Counted from the stretch's first letter, positions 33,539 through 51,540 are shown. The stretch: 64,000 nt of DNA from Hysterangium stoloniferum (GCA_015178975.1 WHVD01000054.1:124001-188000), one strand, 5' to 3'. The notes: generated by a model from the sequence alone, not told the origin. Made by a program: numbers and translations.

Positions 33539-35271
33539 CTATGATGCCAGCTTATCTCTTTCCTTCTTGCTCGCCCCATTCCCGTGTCTCCCTCCCGTGT
33601 GCATCAACTCCCCGTCACCGTACTCCTCGTCTAACGGCGACTCAATCGTTTCCGAAGCGCCCTTGTCCACAGGCACCACCCCTGTTTTCTGCCCATTTGC
33701 AGCCGCAGCCGCCCGTTCCCGTGCCCTTCGTCGCCGAATAAGTATTTTCTTCCGACTACGAATAGCCCGGCGAAATCCAGGTTCCTCCCCGTAGAAAAGG
33801 CTATATTCGCAAAGCGCGCAGATCCATTCATCTTCTGGTTGCAGCAGGGGTGCCAGCGATGGTGTTGGCACCGTCGCAGCACTCTTTTTATGTCGCCGTT
33901 TCGGTGCAATTTCCGCCGTCAAAAAGCGCACTGGGAGCGGACTAACCAGATTTAATGCGTTCGCACCTGCCTGTACATGTGCGGGGGAGGCGCCCGAATG
34001 AGGAATGCGCGAAGGGACGTAATTGCGAAGATGATGGGGATTCGAAGCGTTCGCGAGTGCAGACCGCTTCTTCTTCTTTGAAGTTCTTGTCTTGGCGCCT
34101 GCGCCAGTACTATCTATAAGACCATTGCCAGTGCTTGATACAGCGTTATTGCCCGATGTTCTTGATCGCTGTTGGTTGCGATCGCGCTTAGCAACTACAC
34201 CATTCTCCGCCGCATTCTGCCTCGCAACCTCAGCTGCCTTTGCAGCTTGACGAGACAGCTCCGCTTCGAATCGTGAGTGCAACACAGCAACCTCCTTTCT
34301 TGTGGAAATGAGACGTTCCGAAGCTGGCGGCAGTGAATGAAACCAGAACTTCATGAACAACAAAAACGGTCGGTCCACTCACTGGGACTGGGACACACAA
34401 AGGTAAATTCAACGCTTGGAAAAGGTGCGCCGTGTGAGTTAGACTCTGGTGACGTCAACGTCAACGCCAATCCATCCGTCTTGCGCTTGTTCGACCGTCG
34501 ATCAGGTCTGTCACGAGATATATTTTCTTTCCCATCAGTCCTATTTTGTCCAGTCAAAGGTCCAATGTTTGAATATCTAGCTGACAGAGCTTGATCGAGA
34601 GCGAGGGTATCACCATGTGAAAGTGCGCCCAGCACCGCTGCCAATTGCCGTTTGCGAGTTTTAAGTAGTTCTTTATGCTGAAGGCCGGCCAATGTGGCCG
34701 CTGAGGTTCTGTTCTTCCTCAGCACCAAGGGAGGCGCTGGCGGAGAAAGAGTCGGCGCGACGTCTGAGATGTCGTCGTTGTCAGATCTTCCCATTGCGGT
34801 CATAGAACGCGCTCGTTCATCAGCCTCATCGGAGCCCAATGTTGCAGGAGACCCCAGCGGGTCGGACGTGGAATGATGCGCAGCTGGCACCTTTCTTTTC
34901 TTTGTATTGGCTGGTTGTTGCAGGTGATCGACATAGTCGCCATCGCCATGATCTTCTTCATCGACTGGTCCGACAGGGACGGCAAAGCCCCCAGGGTATT
35001 GGGACGATCGATCGTCGTTGGCGGCACTCATGCGAAAGAGGTCTTGTACGCCGTTGAACATGGGCATGTAGTACTGTGGCAGGGGCATATTGAGTCCAAA
35101 AGCCGTCATGTCAACGGGGCCATTGGTAGGTAACATCGCAGGAGCGTACTGTGTGGTATCTGGAAGCAACAGCGGGTCATCGGATGTCCGCCTTCTCTTT
35201 GGGAGAGGCTTGACCCTCCGTAGAGGAGGGAATTCTGGTACGTCAAAGATAGGTGAAGACCCACGATACAT
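33539..35271 (-). CDS. Orphan basic nuclear-looking protein with a Cys-x2-Cys/Arg-rich domain
   Basis: Two exons (34383-35271, 33539-34323) joined by a GTGAGT...CAG intron give 557 residues. The N-terminal half is disordered, with basic patches (KPLPKRRRTSDD near residue 20, KKRKV further on, and RRSNKRK). The second exon has a predicted helix (TRKEVAVLHSRFEAELSRQ) and a SKKKKR run. Then comes a compact block, DEWICALCEYSLFYGEEP, directly followed by FRRAIRSRKKILIRRRRAR and an Ala run. One Cys pair alone would not form a full zinc finger; the acidic-Trp plus Arg-rich layout looks like a conserved domain. I do not recognise a named family. Several basic signals suggest the nucleus. Confidence 0.7.
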
Positions 35272-35922
35272 GTTATAGCGGGCCGTTGTTGACGATGTTA
35301 AAGAGTACAATATGGAGATGTCGTGGTGTGGTTGAAGAAGAAAAGTGCGACTGGTGACGTGTGCCTGTACAAGCACAGGCGTCTGTCACCTCGGTACTCA
35401 TTTTTACTCCCGCACACAAAGTAAAATTATTTTGTCAAAATCAACTTATGTAAAACACAAGGGAGATGTAAAAGGAAAACCGACTAAGTTACATGGTTGC
35501 GATGCTCTATACCGTTTGTCTCGATGCTCTGTCATGAAAGGGATGCAGTCCGACGAACCCACCACCCGATGGTAATACACCGTGCAGTGAATGAAATGAT
35601 GCTGTGGCCATACGCCGTCTAGTGAATGCAAATACTGAACGCTAATGGCGTCCGATGAGAAAACTATGACGAAATAATGGTAAAGCCACCAAAATGGGAA
35701 AAATGCAATGTCAGACGAGCTATAAATGAGACAAAAAAATGGGAGCAGCGCAATGATAATGATCACGATGGGAGTAGAATGGAATAGGAATAGCATGGAG
35801 TTAACGAAATCGCATAACAAGGTCACTGGCCGGGCCTGTAGTCTTAAGAGGTTGTTTGAAAAGAGATGTTCGGAAATTAGCGAATAGAAGGTGTCTCCGG
35901 CGTATCAGTTCCGCGTTGGGCA
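35272..35922. other. Gap between the orphan basic protein gene and DED1
   Basis: It holds the 5' leader and promoter of the minus-strand orphan gene (35271 upward) and the 3' untranslated region of DED1. Open frames here (35345-35575 +, 35446-35826 -) show no motif. Confidence 0.45.
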
Positions 35923-38089
<2,167 letters not shown>

Positions 38090-38539
38090 ATTACTATGGA
38101 TTGAAAGAATAAACGAAGAAGAAAAACTGAGGTTTTGTCTAAAACGGTTGTGAGGATGATGGGAGTTTGAGAGAGAGGGTGAAAGCGTCTGCAAATGTCG
38201 GAGCTTGGATATCAAAGATCCGCTGGTACGACAAATTGGCCGAGCCTTCACACAGCATTGCTTTCCCCACTTCCCCCGTTCTGTGGCAGGCCACTTGATA
38301 TTTCAACTTGATTTTGAAGCTGTGCATCTGACGGGCGTCAGGCTCTTTACCAATAAGATGGTCGTTTATGTCCTTGACCAGTATTACCTTGCTATTACAG
38401 TTCTTATTACGATAGGATACCAACTCGTCGGCTTCCTCATTGCCTGGACTTTCCAGGTAAACAAAGGGATTCTCTAGCGGCAAACTTAACGTCTAATGTA
38501 ATTCTCGAGTTCGACAAAATAACTGATCTCACTGGAGGT
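38090..38539. other. Shared upstream region of DED1 and the DUF1295 gene
   Basis: Divergent promoter region. It contains a 114-codon minus-strand open frame (38139-38483) with no recognisable motif, which overlaps the expected DED1 leader. I do not call it a gene. Confidence 0.45.
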
Positions 38540-39925
38540 ATGGCGGCCCTGCATGTAATTATTACTATTACTTGCTAACATAGCTGTAACAGGATCGAAT
38601 TTCTTTATTTTATGTGTGCCTTGTGTTTAAGTATCAAACGTGTTCTCAAGTCTCACAAACTTCCCCTCAGCTATCTTGACATTGTGTATGGGCGGGACCT
38701 TCCACACACGTAACATAGTGGCTTCTGTCCTGGTAATGATTTGGGCTGTTCGACTGGCGGGTCAGCAGCTCGGAAATACTTCCGAAGGTTACACCCCTTA
38801 ACAATAGCATACATCTGTTTAGGTTACTTGCTCTTTCGTGTCCTGAAGCTTGGCAGCGATGCTCGCTTTGATGGCGTGCGGTCGAATTTCTTTAAATTCT
38901 TAGGTGTCCTTCTTGCAAATAATTAAATATATTTTTTGGTTTACACGGGTACATATAGGCTTCTGGGTCGGTATGTATTTCAAGATTACTGAATAACACT
39001 CGATAATCACCATACTATTGATAAGCCCAAATGTTATGGGCAAGTCGCACTTATTATTTTGCAGTATCGATGCTTTACCATTATTCTGCCTAGGTTTGGG
39101 TTGTCTCTCTTCCCGTAACCATTCTCAATTCACCGGGAGTTTCTAACACCTCTCATGGAGGCTCAAATCCGAGGTTTGGCACTGCTCGCGATATTGTCGG
39201 CATTATTATGTGGACCATAGGCTGGTCGATAGAGTCCATTGCGGATGCACAGAAGGTATATGACGCATATCTCATCGATACTGTCTTATCCCATATACAT
39301 GGACTAGTGGCGTTTCAAATCATCACGACCACCTAAAGACCAGCCTCCGACAGTAAGAACCTCAGTAGCCCTTCCCGATCCTTTTATGTCTGACTATGCT
39401 CAGCCGGGGTTATGGAAATGGAGTCGACACCCCCCATACTTTGGAGAAATCATATGCTGGTGGGGAATATGGATTTTATGCTTGTCTCCGAGCACAAATG
39501 GTACCTTGACTGGCGGTGCAAAACAAGCACAGATCGCGGCGATTGCCTCGCCGCTTCTGACTACTGTGTAAGAGAGAGAGGAGATTCCCCCCCGCCCCCG
39601 CTGCCTAACCATTTGAAATATTAGTATCCTCCTTTTCGGCTCGGGAATTCCTACGGCTGAGAAACCGACAGCCGAGCGATTTTTCATACTGGCTCACGCA
39701 CCTTCTTCTTGTGACCAGTATCCTGACGCATGGACGAAGTATAAGGCGTATCTTCATTCCACCTCCATACTTATCCCTCTTCCTCCCACTCTCTACCGAC
39801 CTCTGCCAACTGCGATGAAAACATGGTTACTATTGGATCTACCCATATTTATGTACAATGAGAAGACCGATGGACAGATGGCTTTGGAGCGTTTGAAAAA
39901 TTCTCCTGATAGAAATGGGGCTTAG
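38540..39925 (+). CDS. DUF1295 / steroid-reductase-like integral membrane protein
   Basis: The protein belongs to the DUF1295 group of the 3-oxo-5-alpha-steroid 4-dehydrogenase superfamily, multi-pass membrane proteins likely acting on lipids. Visible blocks: MGGTFHTRNIVASVLVMIWA, VRLAGYLLFRVLKLGSDARF, WVVSLPVTILNSPG, IVGIIMWTIGWSIESIADAQ, then the signature GLWKWSRHPPYFGEI, CWWGIW, and later PTAEKPTAERF. The stop is at 39923-39925. An intron at 39344-39394 (51 bases, in frame) likely joins KDQPPT to PGLW. The 5' end is uncertain: the best guess is ATG at 38540 with a 38-base-class intron, since the coding signal is firm only from about 38669. The junction near 38965 is also unresolved. Confidence 0.68.
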
Positions 39926-40871
39926 GTATGTGTGCAAATAGTTGTATAGTCCAAGAATCCCAGTTTTATTTTCACATGTGGCCATGATGTTATGAAAGAT
40001 CAAGAATTTGATAGGTTTAGATGTATACACTAGAATTGGGTAGCGGCGGTTAAGGAGAACCATCGTCAGTACGTGTATTACGTGGATTTTTCCTAGCTCA
40101 CGACGGTGTGGTAATTTTGGTTATAAACCATATTCACCCCACACCGACACGTCCACGGGTGACCTTGCTATTCGAGACCTACTCGAGTCTTCGCCCAGAT
40201 ACTAGAAAGCCCCCGACGGCTGCAAATAAAATTCAAACCGTTCTGAATTAATGTGTTGGAGACATATGGGCACAATATTTCCGACTGACCCATTCAAGTA
40301 CTATCCTGGCCTGCCCAGTCCCTAATCTAAATCCCATTGAACACTTTGGGAACACCTCCACTCGAGCTAAGGGAATGCGGTCAAAAAGGTCTTGCAGAGT
40401 TGAATAGCCTTTTAGTCTTTTGTATCTTTTTCAACTTAAAGGCAGGGGAAAGGTCCCCCCACAGACACACTCATCGAGTAGAGCCCTTGATGACCTCGGC
40501 GAATATTACACCGCTGCGCGGTGAGAGAGCGGTACAGTAATAATCATTAACATTAAATTCTGTGGACTCACATACAAGTCGTAAGCCCTCGAGGTTGACG
40601 ATGATATCTGGAAAGGCAGGCGCAACTAGGTTGAGTACTAGTAGGCTGAGCAGTGAGTGATCACTGGGCGGTCATCCGTCGAAGCTAGCGATAGGAAAGA
40701 TCTACATATTTTGCTGTGCGGTGTAGTGATATCATACTCAGGAGACGTCGTCAATGGACAGCTATATTATCACAACGTGAAGTATACAAGCATCCAATAA
40801 AAAATATTCCAGTGATAATCAAATAATAATTAAATACACAGGAAATATGGTCATTGGGTCAATTGACGAGT
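39926..40871. other. Gene-free interval with a transposase relic
   Basis: Convergent 3' regions of two genes. Apart from the transposase-like fragment near 40300 I see no coding signal. Stop codons are frequent in all frames. Confidence 0.45.
40220..40400 (+). mobile_element. Relic of a Tc1/mariner-like transposase
   Basis: At about 40322-40348 one frame reads PNLNPIEHF, and just before it another frame gives WPAQS. Together these match the block around the last catalytic acid of Tc1/mariner-type transposases (WPAQSPDLNPIE-W). The two halves are in different frames with a stop between them, and nothing readable extends beyond, so only a short decayed fragment remains. I could not find terminal inverted repeats or a TA target duplication. 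Confidence 0.45.
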
Positions 40872-43077
40872 TTACAGACCCCCAGCTTGGTTCAACAGAC
40901 CTAAAAGAATTTCCTAGAACTGCACTCAGCCACGATAATACTGTGTGAGACTGGAATGAGGGAGCTGACCTTGTCCTCTGAGGAATCCGCAAAAAATAGC
41001 CACGGATTGTCATCTTGGATCTCGAGAACAAAGCTGTTGGGTATAGCCTCCAGCTCCTCGTAGCCTTCATGCCACTCACGAAGGGCTCGTACACGAGACA
41101 GATCTAGAACGTGCAGGGGAACAGTAGTGTCCTGAGCGCTTTCAGGTTATTGGCCGATTAAATCTGATACAAGTGTCACAGGCTCGCCTTGTCATTTTTA
41201 TAGAAAACCCACTGCTCGGTTGAGAGTTGATAATATCGTCGCTTCCAGCTTATACCAGATTCCAAAGTAATAAATCCCGAGAGAAGATCCATCCCTGGCC
41301 GTCTGTCTAGCATTTTCTGAATGTCGTTTTTTCGCCGTTGAACTTCTATCTCCTTTTTGTCTTTCTCAGCCTTTCGACGGGCTTCCTCTTCGTCTTGCTG
41401 CCGTCTCATATCCGCACGCCTTTCCTCTGCTCGTCTTGCGCTTTCTACTCTTCGTATCTTTTCCCGTTCCTTGCGTTCCTTGAATTCACGTTCGCGCGCC
41501 TCCTCCTCCTGCTTTTCCTCCTTCTCTACTCTGGCTCGTTCTGCCTCCCGCCATCGACGCTCCTCTTCCAGCACCGCGAGTTTCCTCTCTTCTTCTGCAT
41601 CTGCCGCAGATACGACACGGGCTCGGAACTTTGATTGTGACTTCTTGGGCGGCTCTGAATAGCTTTCTCTTTCACCTGATAAACGGGTCGACATGTCATC
41701 AACGTGTTTCAGGGAAGAAGGGGGGGCCGAGGGAGAAGGTATGGGAAGACCATCAATAATATTAATAGAATTGTCTTCGTGTGGTAAACCTATCGGTGTA
41801 GATAGGGATGCCTTACTAGGTGGCGCTGCCACGTAGGACTGAGGGTGTGCGGGGGCTAGCGAATCTATGGATGCCGTGTCTGGTATCAAGGGCATGTGTG
41901 GCGAGTCCGGTTGTTCAATCGAATCTAACGATCCTCCCCGCTTTTGTGGCTCATCATCAGACGGAGAAGCGGACGGTGGAGGCGGAAGAGGGCTATTTTG
42001 CTTGCTTAGCCAGGACGGATTGGAAGGGGGATGGATTGTTTCGGGGCTATGGGTGGCTGTGAAAAGAGTGCCATCGTACGCATCATCGTCGGGTGATTCC
42101 TGAATCACACGTAGATAGTCGTCACCACTAGTGAAGAGGGCCAAGGGCAAAGGAGAATGGGGTGTAGTAGTCAACTCATTAATGGCAGCTTCTCTGTTCA
42201 TGTCAACAGACAGCGACTGCTCTCCGCTTGGGTATTGATAACTGGAGGGCGATGTAGAAATAGAAGGCTTAGGTTCACTGCGAGGATCAGGGCTAGGTGG
42301 TCCTCTCTCTTCCACAGGGTCTAAGCTAGAAGGAGGATGCATGTCGGGTATAGGTTTTCGATGAACAGCATGAGGTGGAATGGCAGTATGAGGGGATTCT
42401 AGTGTCAAAGATGACTCCAACTGAACGTCGGTGCCCTCGATCTGGGGGAGTTGTGGGCGGTATATTTGGTCTACACGGGGGGGGAGGCGAAGAATGTTGC
42501 GGACGGCCTCCACAGATAAATGGTCTGGGGAGGATATATTCAAGCATTCATGGGCCTTAAATTAAACCGAGTATAGAGCGAGTGAATACGAAAAAAGTCC
42601 CACAAAATTTACCGGGTTTAAATGCTCACAGTGAATTTGGTGTACACAGCTTTCCCATGAACTAAGGCGCGAGCTATCATAACAGCAGTCTATAGAACTG
42701 TTCGGCCAAACACGATTATTGTTGGCTTAAACTCACCTCTCCAAACGCCTCTCACGGAATCCGGAATATAACATACTGCGAGACGAAGGAATCGGTCTTG
42801 CGTAGGTTCACGAAATACACCATAGCATATGTTGTTGGGTGTAATATGCGACCTCATTTCATCTACGTCTCCTACGCCACTTGCACAAAGGCGAAGTTCG
42901 CTTGGTTTATTCCCTTGAGCTAGGACGAACCTAATGATATTTCAGCTTCTAGTCTCAACCTAACGTCCAACTGCTGGACGATCTCAACACCTTACGTACC
43001 ATCGTAAAGGATCGTTATGAAGTAGGGCATCGTATGCCATTAAAATATGGGGGTCATCAAGATTCACTGCGGACATT
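40872..43077 (-). CDS. ADF-homology (cofilin-like) domain, coiled coil and PH domain protein
   Basis: The first exons (43077 down to about 42620) read NLDDPHILMAYDALLHNDPL, SELRLCASGVGDVDEMRSHI and ALVHGKAVYTKF, the layout of an ADF-H actin-binding domain. The large exon 41188-42555 is Ser/Pro-rich, then has a 100-residue charged coiled coil (EEERKLAVLEEERRWREAER onward), then starts a PH domain (LLSGFITLESGISWKRRYYQ). This is completed by exon 40970-41131 (RALREWHEGYEELEAIPNSF, DNPWLFFADSSEDK) and last exon 40872-40913. The intron 41132-41187 starts GCGAGC (AAG|GC) and is the only way to keep the PH frame. The role is probably to link membrane phosphoinositides to cortical actin; this is inference from domains. 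Confidence 0.78.
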
Positions 43078-43848
43078 GTAGCTTTCAAGGTGAGGACTGC
43101 CACGCAGTCCTTATATATATATATATAAGATATAGAACTGATCCCTGCAGAGCGCTAATACATGATCGCTGGGCGCCAATGGGATAGATGGATGCCGCAT
43201 ACTCAATTCTAACTTTCTATATAATTTCTCAAGTATGGTTCCACAAGGAACTGACCAAGTCCTCGGGTCCTTTAGAATTGCGAACATAAGTAATTCCTTT
43301 AGTTTTCCCTAAAAGCAGGATTTTAGGATCGAAAATTCAGAGCTAAGCGTACTTGTAGTTGCTGTGCCAACCCATTTATATTTCCCGAATTGAACTTGTC
43401 AAAAGCTGAAGGTACTATGAGTTACTGGGCATTTCAAAGTCTAAGATGAGCAGCTAATTGGTATGTTATTAGGAACCCAACTCCTGTATTTTCAAGCACA
43501 TGGGGGTTGTCAAACGCCTGATAACTCAAAGTGTTTCCCACATAGTATTCTGCCATGTTTTGCCCTGGTAAATTCAATTCTGTCATTTGCATGCCGACAG
43601 TACTTAGTGAATTACATATAACATACTACCATTTATGGTGCCTGCTGTCTATTAAAAGATGGGTGTATCACCGCTAAGTATTCAGGAAGTGGTAACTCCC
43701 CTGCGGTGACTCACGCTGCACGTGTGGGAGCTTCCTAGACTGAAAGGCAAAATCGAACAAGTGTTCAAGGCAGCAGGTGTTCATTTGGCCAGACCTGCTT
43801 TTGTATCTGAACTGACCTGCCAGGCACTGTTGTCACTTTCAGGTTGCT
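43078..43848. other. Divergent promoter region with a short AT microsatellite
   Basis: About 770 bases between two divergent genes. A (TA)n run of about 16 bases lies at 43112-43127. I see no further gene or repeat. Confidence 0.5.
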
Positions 43849-45180
43849 ATGGACTTCAATCTTTCACAATTGTCCCTTTTTCCTGCAACACCTGCCCAGG
43901 TAAAATCACAAAGATAACCTTGCCTACAAATGCATCTGATCGCCGTGTCTGACACAGGTTGACAAAAGTAGGCGAAACCAGCACTCTGAATGGGGTAGAG
44001 GTTCTAGTCCCGAGTATTATCTGAAACTCAAAGAGTTGGTCGACGTTCACGAACATGCAACAGAAGACAAGTACATAACGTGGGTTTTGGCACCGAGAGA
44101 TGATCCCGAAACACTGGATTTTTTATGCTCTTGCGCGACGTAAGATATGATTTACTTTCTCGAGTACCAGCATCACCCATATTCCCCGTCAGTTTTCGTA
44201 GGCGTGCACTTGTACACTACGCATCGTCACAAGAAGTGGAGGAGCGTGTTGCATACGCCGTCAGTGTTGTGTTTTGCCCGCCTGAGAACCGCAAGAAAGG
44301 CTACGCCAGTCATATGATGCGATTGTTGCACTATATGCTCGCTCCTCCCGGGTCAATCGGTCCATTCCCCTCAAGTTGGGGTCTTCCACCTGTCGCTCCT
44401 CCAACAGCAGGAAACGGTTTATTTTCTGTTTTATATAGTGCCATTGGGCATTCATTCTACGCCTCGCTTGGTCCCGATCCCACACGATTAGGCTGGCAGG
44501 CCAAGGACCAAATCGATACGATATGGTCCACGAAGCAACTCAGTCTGCACCCAGCATCAATTCGTTGGCTGTCGATTGATGGTTGTATTAAACTCTGGCA
44601 CGAAGATGCAAGTTATATGAGGGAAAGAATTCTCGCAACATCGGAGAGTTCCACACCACCTGTTCGCTGTGCATTTCTTCCAAGCCACGGCGTGGCTGCA
44701 TATCAGATTCACCGAGTCAATTTTTTTCTCCCCTGCCTTCCAGACGTACAGATACCACAAAAATGGGGCGTGATAATTCCAGGAACCGCCGAGCCAACTT
44801 ATGCGACATGGATTACTGACGTTCGTTCGCCACCTGCCGCGTTGGTCATTACTCGTATCCGTGCTACCCCAGAAAATTTCCCGGTCCTTTTATCGGCAAT
44901 CATGGATGCCGCTCAGGAAAATGCGTGTATTACGGTCGAAGTTTGGAATTTAGATGGTGATTTGAGACAGGTTGCTCGTGAACTAGGCGGCCATACCAAA
45001 CCACGGTTAAATCAGCTAACATCACTAGCATGGTATGGCCCTGGGAAGGTCGAAGATGTCGACTTCCTTTTCGATGAGAAGTTCGTAACTCCCCCGCCTC
45101 CCGAAACTGCTCTAACCTCCCGTATCCAGATTTTCCTTCTGCTAGCCATTCGTCTTAGATTCTACCAGCTTTTGTTATGA
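43849..45180 (+). CDS. LYC1-like GNAT acetyltransferase
   Basis: Three exons (43849-43899, 43958-44139, 44193-45180) sum to 406 residues. The protein resembles fungal LYC1, an N-acetyltransferase used in lysine breakdown. The start gives MDFNLSQLSLFPATPAQVDK. The GNAT core is visible as VAYAVSVVFCPPENRKKGYA followed by SHMMRLLHYML, where ENRKKGYA is the acetyl-CoA loop (R/Q-x-x-G-x-G/A). LYC1-type features follow: SVLYSAIGHSFYASLG and a long C-terminal domain with ATWITDVRSPPAALVITRIR and LTSLAWYGPG. The substrate is inferred from the family, not shown by sequence. Confidence 0.78.
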
Positions 45181-45830
45181 TAATGCTTATCATAAATCAA
45201 GCGGTATGCGTGGTAACTGTCTGACCGGTGTCGTAGCATGTAGGTCTTACGCATGGCTTATTCAACTGTCTGTGCAGTGATCCCCATGCTACTAAGTACT
45301 AGTACTGCGTTGTATATTATAGGTAATTCGTTCAGCTTTACATACAATACAATTGTATGTTACATAAGCTGCCCAGATATGTCGAAAAATCCATGTCAAT
45401 GGGCAACTTGATGATGGAGGTATTAATTCGCTCATATACACCAAGTACCTGTTTCAGATGATCAGCACAACGTCGGCTCCGGCGGCTATAACACATGGAT
45501 AACTACAGACTTTCGCCTTGATAATATATATTGACTCTATACATGTCACTTAGATATATCAGAAAGCTCTTCCCGTTTGATATTGAAGAATTCAAGAAAA
45601 CTGTTCAACTATATTTTACAGCCATGATATAGCGAAGCATGCAACAATTTCTTTGCTTGGTTCTTTGTATCCAATAGTTACATGAAAAAATTATTGAGAA
45701 ATTTTCAAAAGCACGTGTTGATTCCGACGCGGCTCTCCTTGCTTATTATGTAAGCGGTCTTTGGGCACCAAGCTTGGAGTAATTTTAGTACTGCCCCTCG
45801 AACATATAAAACCGTTTACAGATTCAGGAG
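45181..45830. other. Gap between two plus-strand genes
   Basis: AT-rich, about 650 bases. It holds the 3' end of the acetyltransferase gene and the promoter of the hydrolase gene. I see nothing else. Confidence 0.5.
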
Positions 45831-48185
45831 ATGCCTTCTCATGGTCGGAGACATCACGGCTTCCTTGAACTCTCGAGGTGGATCAGCATCGAGTCCGGGA
45901 CTCACCTGGTGAACCAAAAGGCATACCTGTGGCGCATATCTGGCATAGGTGTTTTGACATTGGGGGTGTTGTTTATTTGGGCCCGCTGGCCAGTAAAGTA
46001 CTCGCGGTTGCCTATCAATACATTCCATGGCGCGGAAGTGTCTGGCTGGCAACAACTCTCTGTTGGGACTGTCAAATGGTGGCCATGCAGTAGTTTCGAT
46101 GGTGTTCCAGGCTCGGAGTGTGGATTTATTATGTACGTTATGCAATTTATTTCGCCAGCTACGAGTTCGATTTTGCTCTAGCACACCACTCGACTATCTC
46201 AATGCTAGTGCTGGTGTTGCTAAGGTAGCCTTAGGGCGCTATAAAGCTACTACGGGGCCACGCAAAGGCATGGTTATGTATAATCCAGGTACCATTTCCA
46301 ATAACGGGAAATTCCTGTTTATTCATATCACCCCGTTCTGATATCGAAGGCGGTCCTGGAGGACGTGGCAAGCCGGCTGCCACTCGACGAGGTCCTACCT
46401 TCCAGGCGTTAATAGGCACTGACTATGATTTTGTCGGATTCGATCCTCGTGGAATTGGAGAGACCGAGTAATCACTTCCCGCATGTCACGTGGCTCTATA
46501 TTTAATCAGTGTTTTATTTTGATAGACCATCGGCACGTTGCTTCGAGCCTGGAGGCTACGATTTATTCAGAAAGAAAAATTCCATGCTTGGCCGAGGATT
46601 TGACGCTGGACCCAATCTGAGTGATCCCGCCACTCGCAATCACATGATATCTCAGCAGCAACAGGCACAGGGATTTTACCAGGCACAATTTGAAGTATGT
46701 GCGAGAAGCAGGGGTGACACGCTTAGATTTATGGGTACAACAATTGTTGCAAAGGACATCGAATTCATCACCAGGAGTTTAGAAGGAGAGCATTCTTTAA
46801 TGTATGTATTTTAGACCTTTATGAATTCATTCCCTTCTGTAACACATATTAGCAATTTCTATGGCGCTAGTTATGGCACTGTCATAGGGGCATATCTTAT
46901 TAATATGTTTGTGTTGTTTTATGCTTGGTCTGTCGCTGCCTTAACCAGTTGTAGGTTTCCGGATCGCATTGGTCGTGTTGTCCTTGACGGCATCGTCGAC
47001 GCAGCTTCTTGGTCGAGTGAGTTTGCCACTTGACGCCCCATTATATGAACCTGAATAATATAGACGTGCCGGCCTACAAATGGTACAGACACTGGATGGC
47101 ATACACCGAAGATACCTATCAGTCATTCCTGAGCGATTGTTCAAAAGTATTGTTGTCTTCCGCTTTGAGCTCTGGCATTGCTGATGACTTCTGTAGGCAG
47201 GCCCATCTCTTTGTCCCTTGGCTGAAAGTAAGAATGAGAATCCCAGCCTCATCGAGAAGCGTATCGAAGATTTCTACGCTCAACTCTATGCCAAGCCGAT
47301 GGCAGTACCAGATGCCAAAATACCAGGTATCTTGACCTCAGGTTCCGCACGCAGTACGTATCTTGTTACACTGATAGGTTGCATCTGACATGATCCATGC
47401 GTAACCGCAGTCCCTATTTTTGCCACCCTGGTCTATCCTCTGACATGGCGTTCGACCGCAATGGCTCTTAACGAAGCCATGCACGGCAACGGTACGTTAT
47501 TGCTGAACCTGGCCCAAACCTTTTTTCCCAATGAACTCGAGCGCTCGGCTGTCTCCTGCAATGATAATCTGGCATTTGCGGCTAGTGTCGAAGATATCGT
47601 CGATGAGCTACTCGGCGTCTTGAAGACAGTGACGCGTTTCGCTCTGTCTATCCTCACGATAGAACCGGATTCTGGCTGTAATTACTGGCCTGTCTCCCCA
47701 CCCGAACGGTTCCAAGGTCCTTGGAATAGCACTTTAAAAAACCAGGTGCTTATTCATAGCAATATGGTACGTTATGGACAAGCTTGCAAAGCTTTCCTCG
47801 CGAGCCTTGAATTTTTTTTTTCTAGTTAGACCCAATAACCCCCATGTCCAGTGGGCAACGTCTTAAGCTAAATCTGGGCGATTCCGCACGGATCGCCCTC
47901 AGAGAAGGTGTTGGAGTATGTCACTATTACCGTTCACTAGTTCCGATGATTTTAACCATCAATATGTAGCACTGTTCATGTTCTCTCCCGTCCTTATGTA
48001 CGGCCAAGATAACTCGTAAATACTTTGAAGATGGGTCACTACCGCCGGACGGACATGTATGTGGTGTCGATACTTCTCCATTTTTAGATCCCCCAGCAAT
48101 GAGCAATGTTCTTAACGAAGAAGATAGAGAGTTGATGAAACATCTCCGTATTCTGGCAAAAATATTCAACCACATAGTAGACTAA
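45831..48185 (+). CDS. Membrane-anchored alpha/beta hydrolase with TAP-like C-terminal domain
   Basis: The N-terminus has one hydrophobic segment (ISGIGVLTLGVLFIWARWP, about residues 37-55), a signal anchor that would place the enzyme in a secretory compartment or outside. Then come the entry motif CGFIITPLDYLNAS, the oxyanion-type NPGGPGGRG, FVGFDPRGIGETEP, and the nucleophile elbow FYGASYGTVIGAY (Ser in GASYG). Later are a catalytic Asp candidate in LDPITP and His in EGVGHCS, both in the TAP-like C-terminal domain. The family includes tripeptidyl aminopeptidases. The gene has many small exons; the splits at 46132 (FIIT), 46287 (NPG) and 46468 (GETE) are clear, while those after 46800 are approximate. 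The substrate is unknown. Confidence 0.82.
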
Positions 48186-48382
48186 ATATCGCATGGTTGT
48201 TTAATTCATATACACCCTTTTCCTTGTACTTTGATATTTTGAAGTATAGCCAACCATCACACGCCGTACGATGGTGAAAGGAAAAGAAATAGTTAAATTC
48301 TACTGGGTCGGGACAAGTAATATGAGAATGACCATCCAAGTAGAGTCATATTAGGTGTTTGTTTGCGTTTGCACCTTGCGAC

Positions 48383-51540
<3,158 letters not shown>

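Noticed and set aside
38139..38483. A 114-codon open frame upstream of DED1.
   Set aside because: No family motif and no splice signals, and it lies in the expected DED1 leader and divergent promoter.
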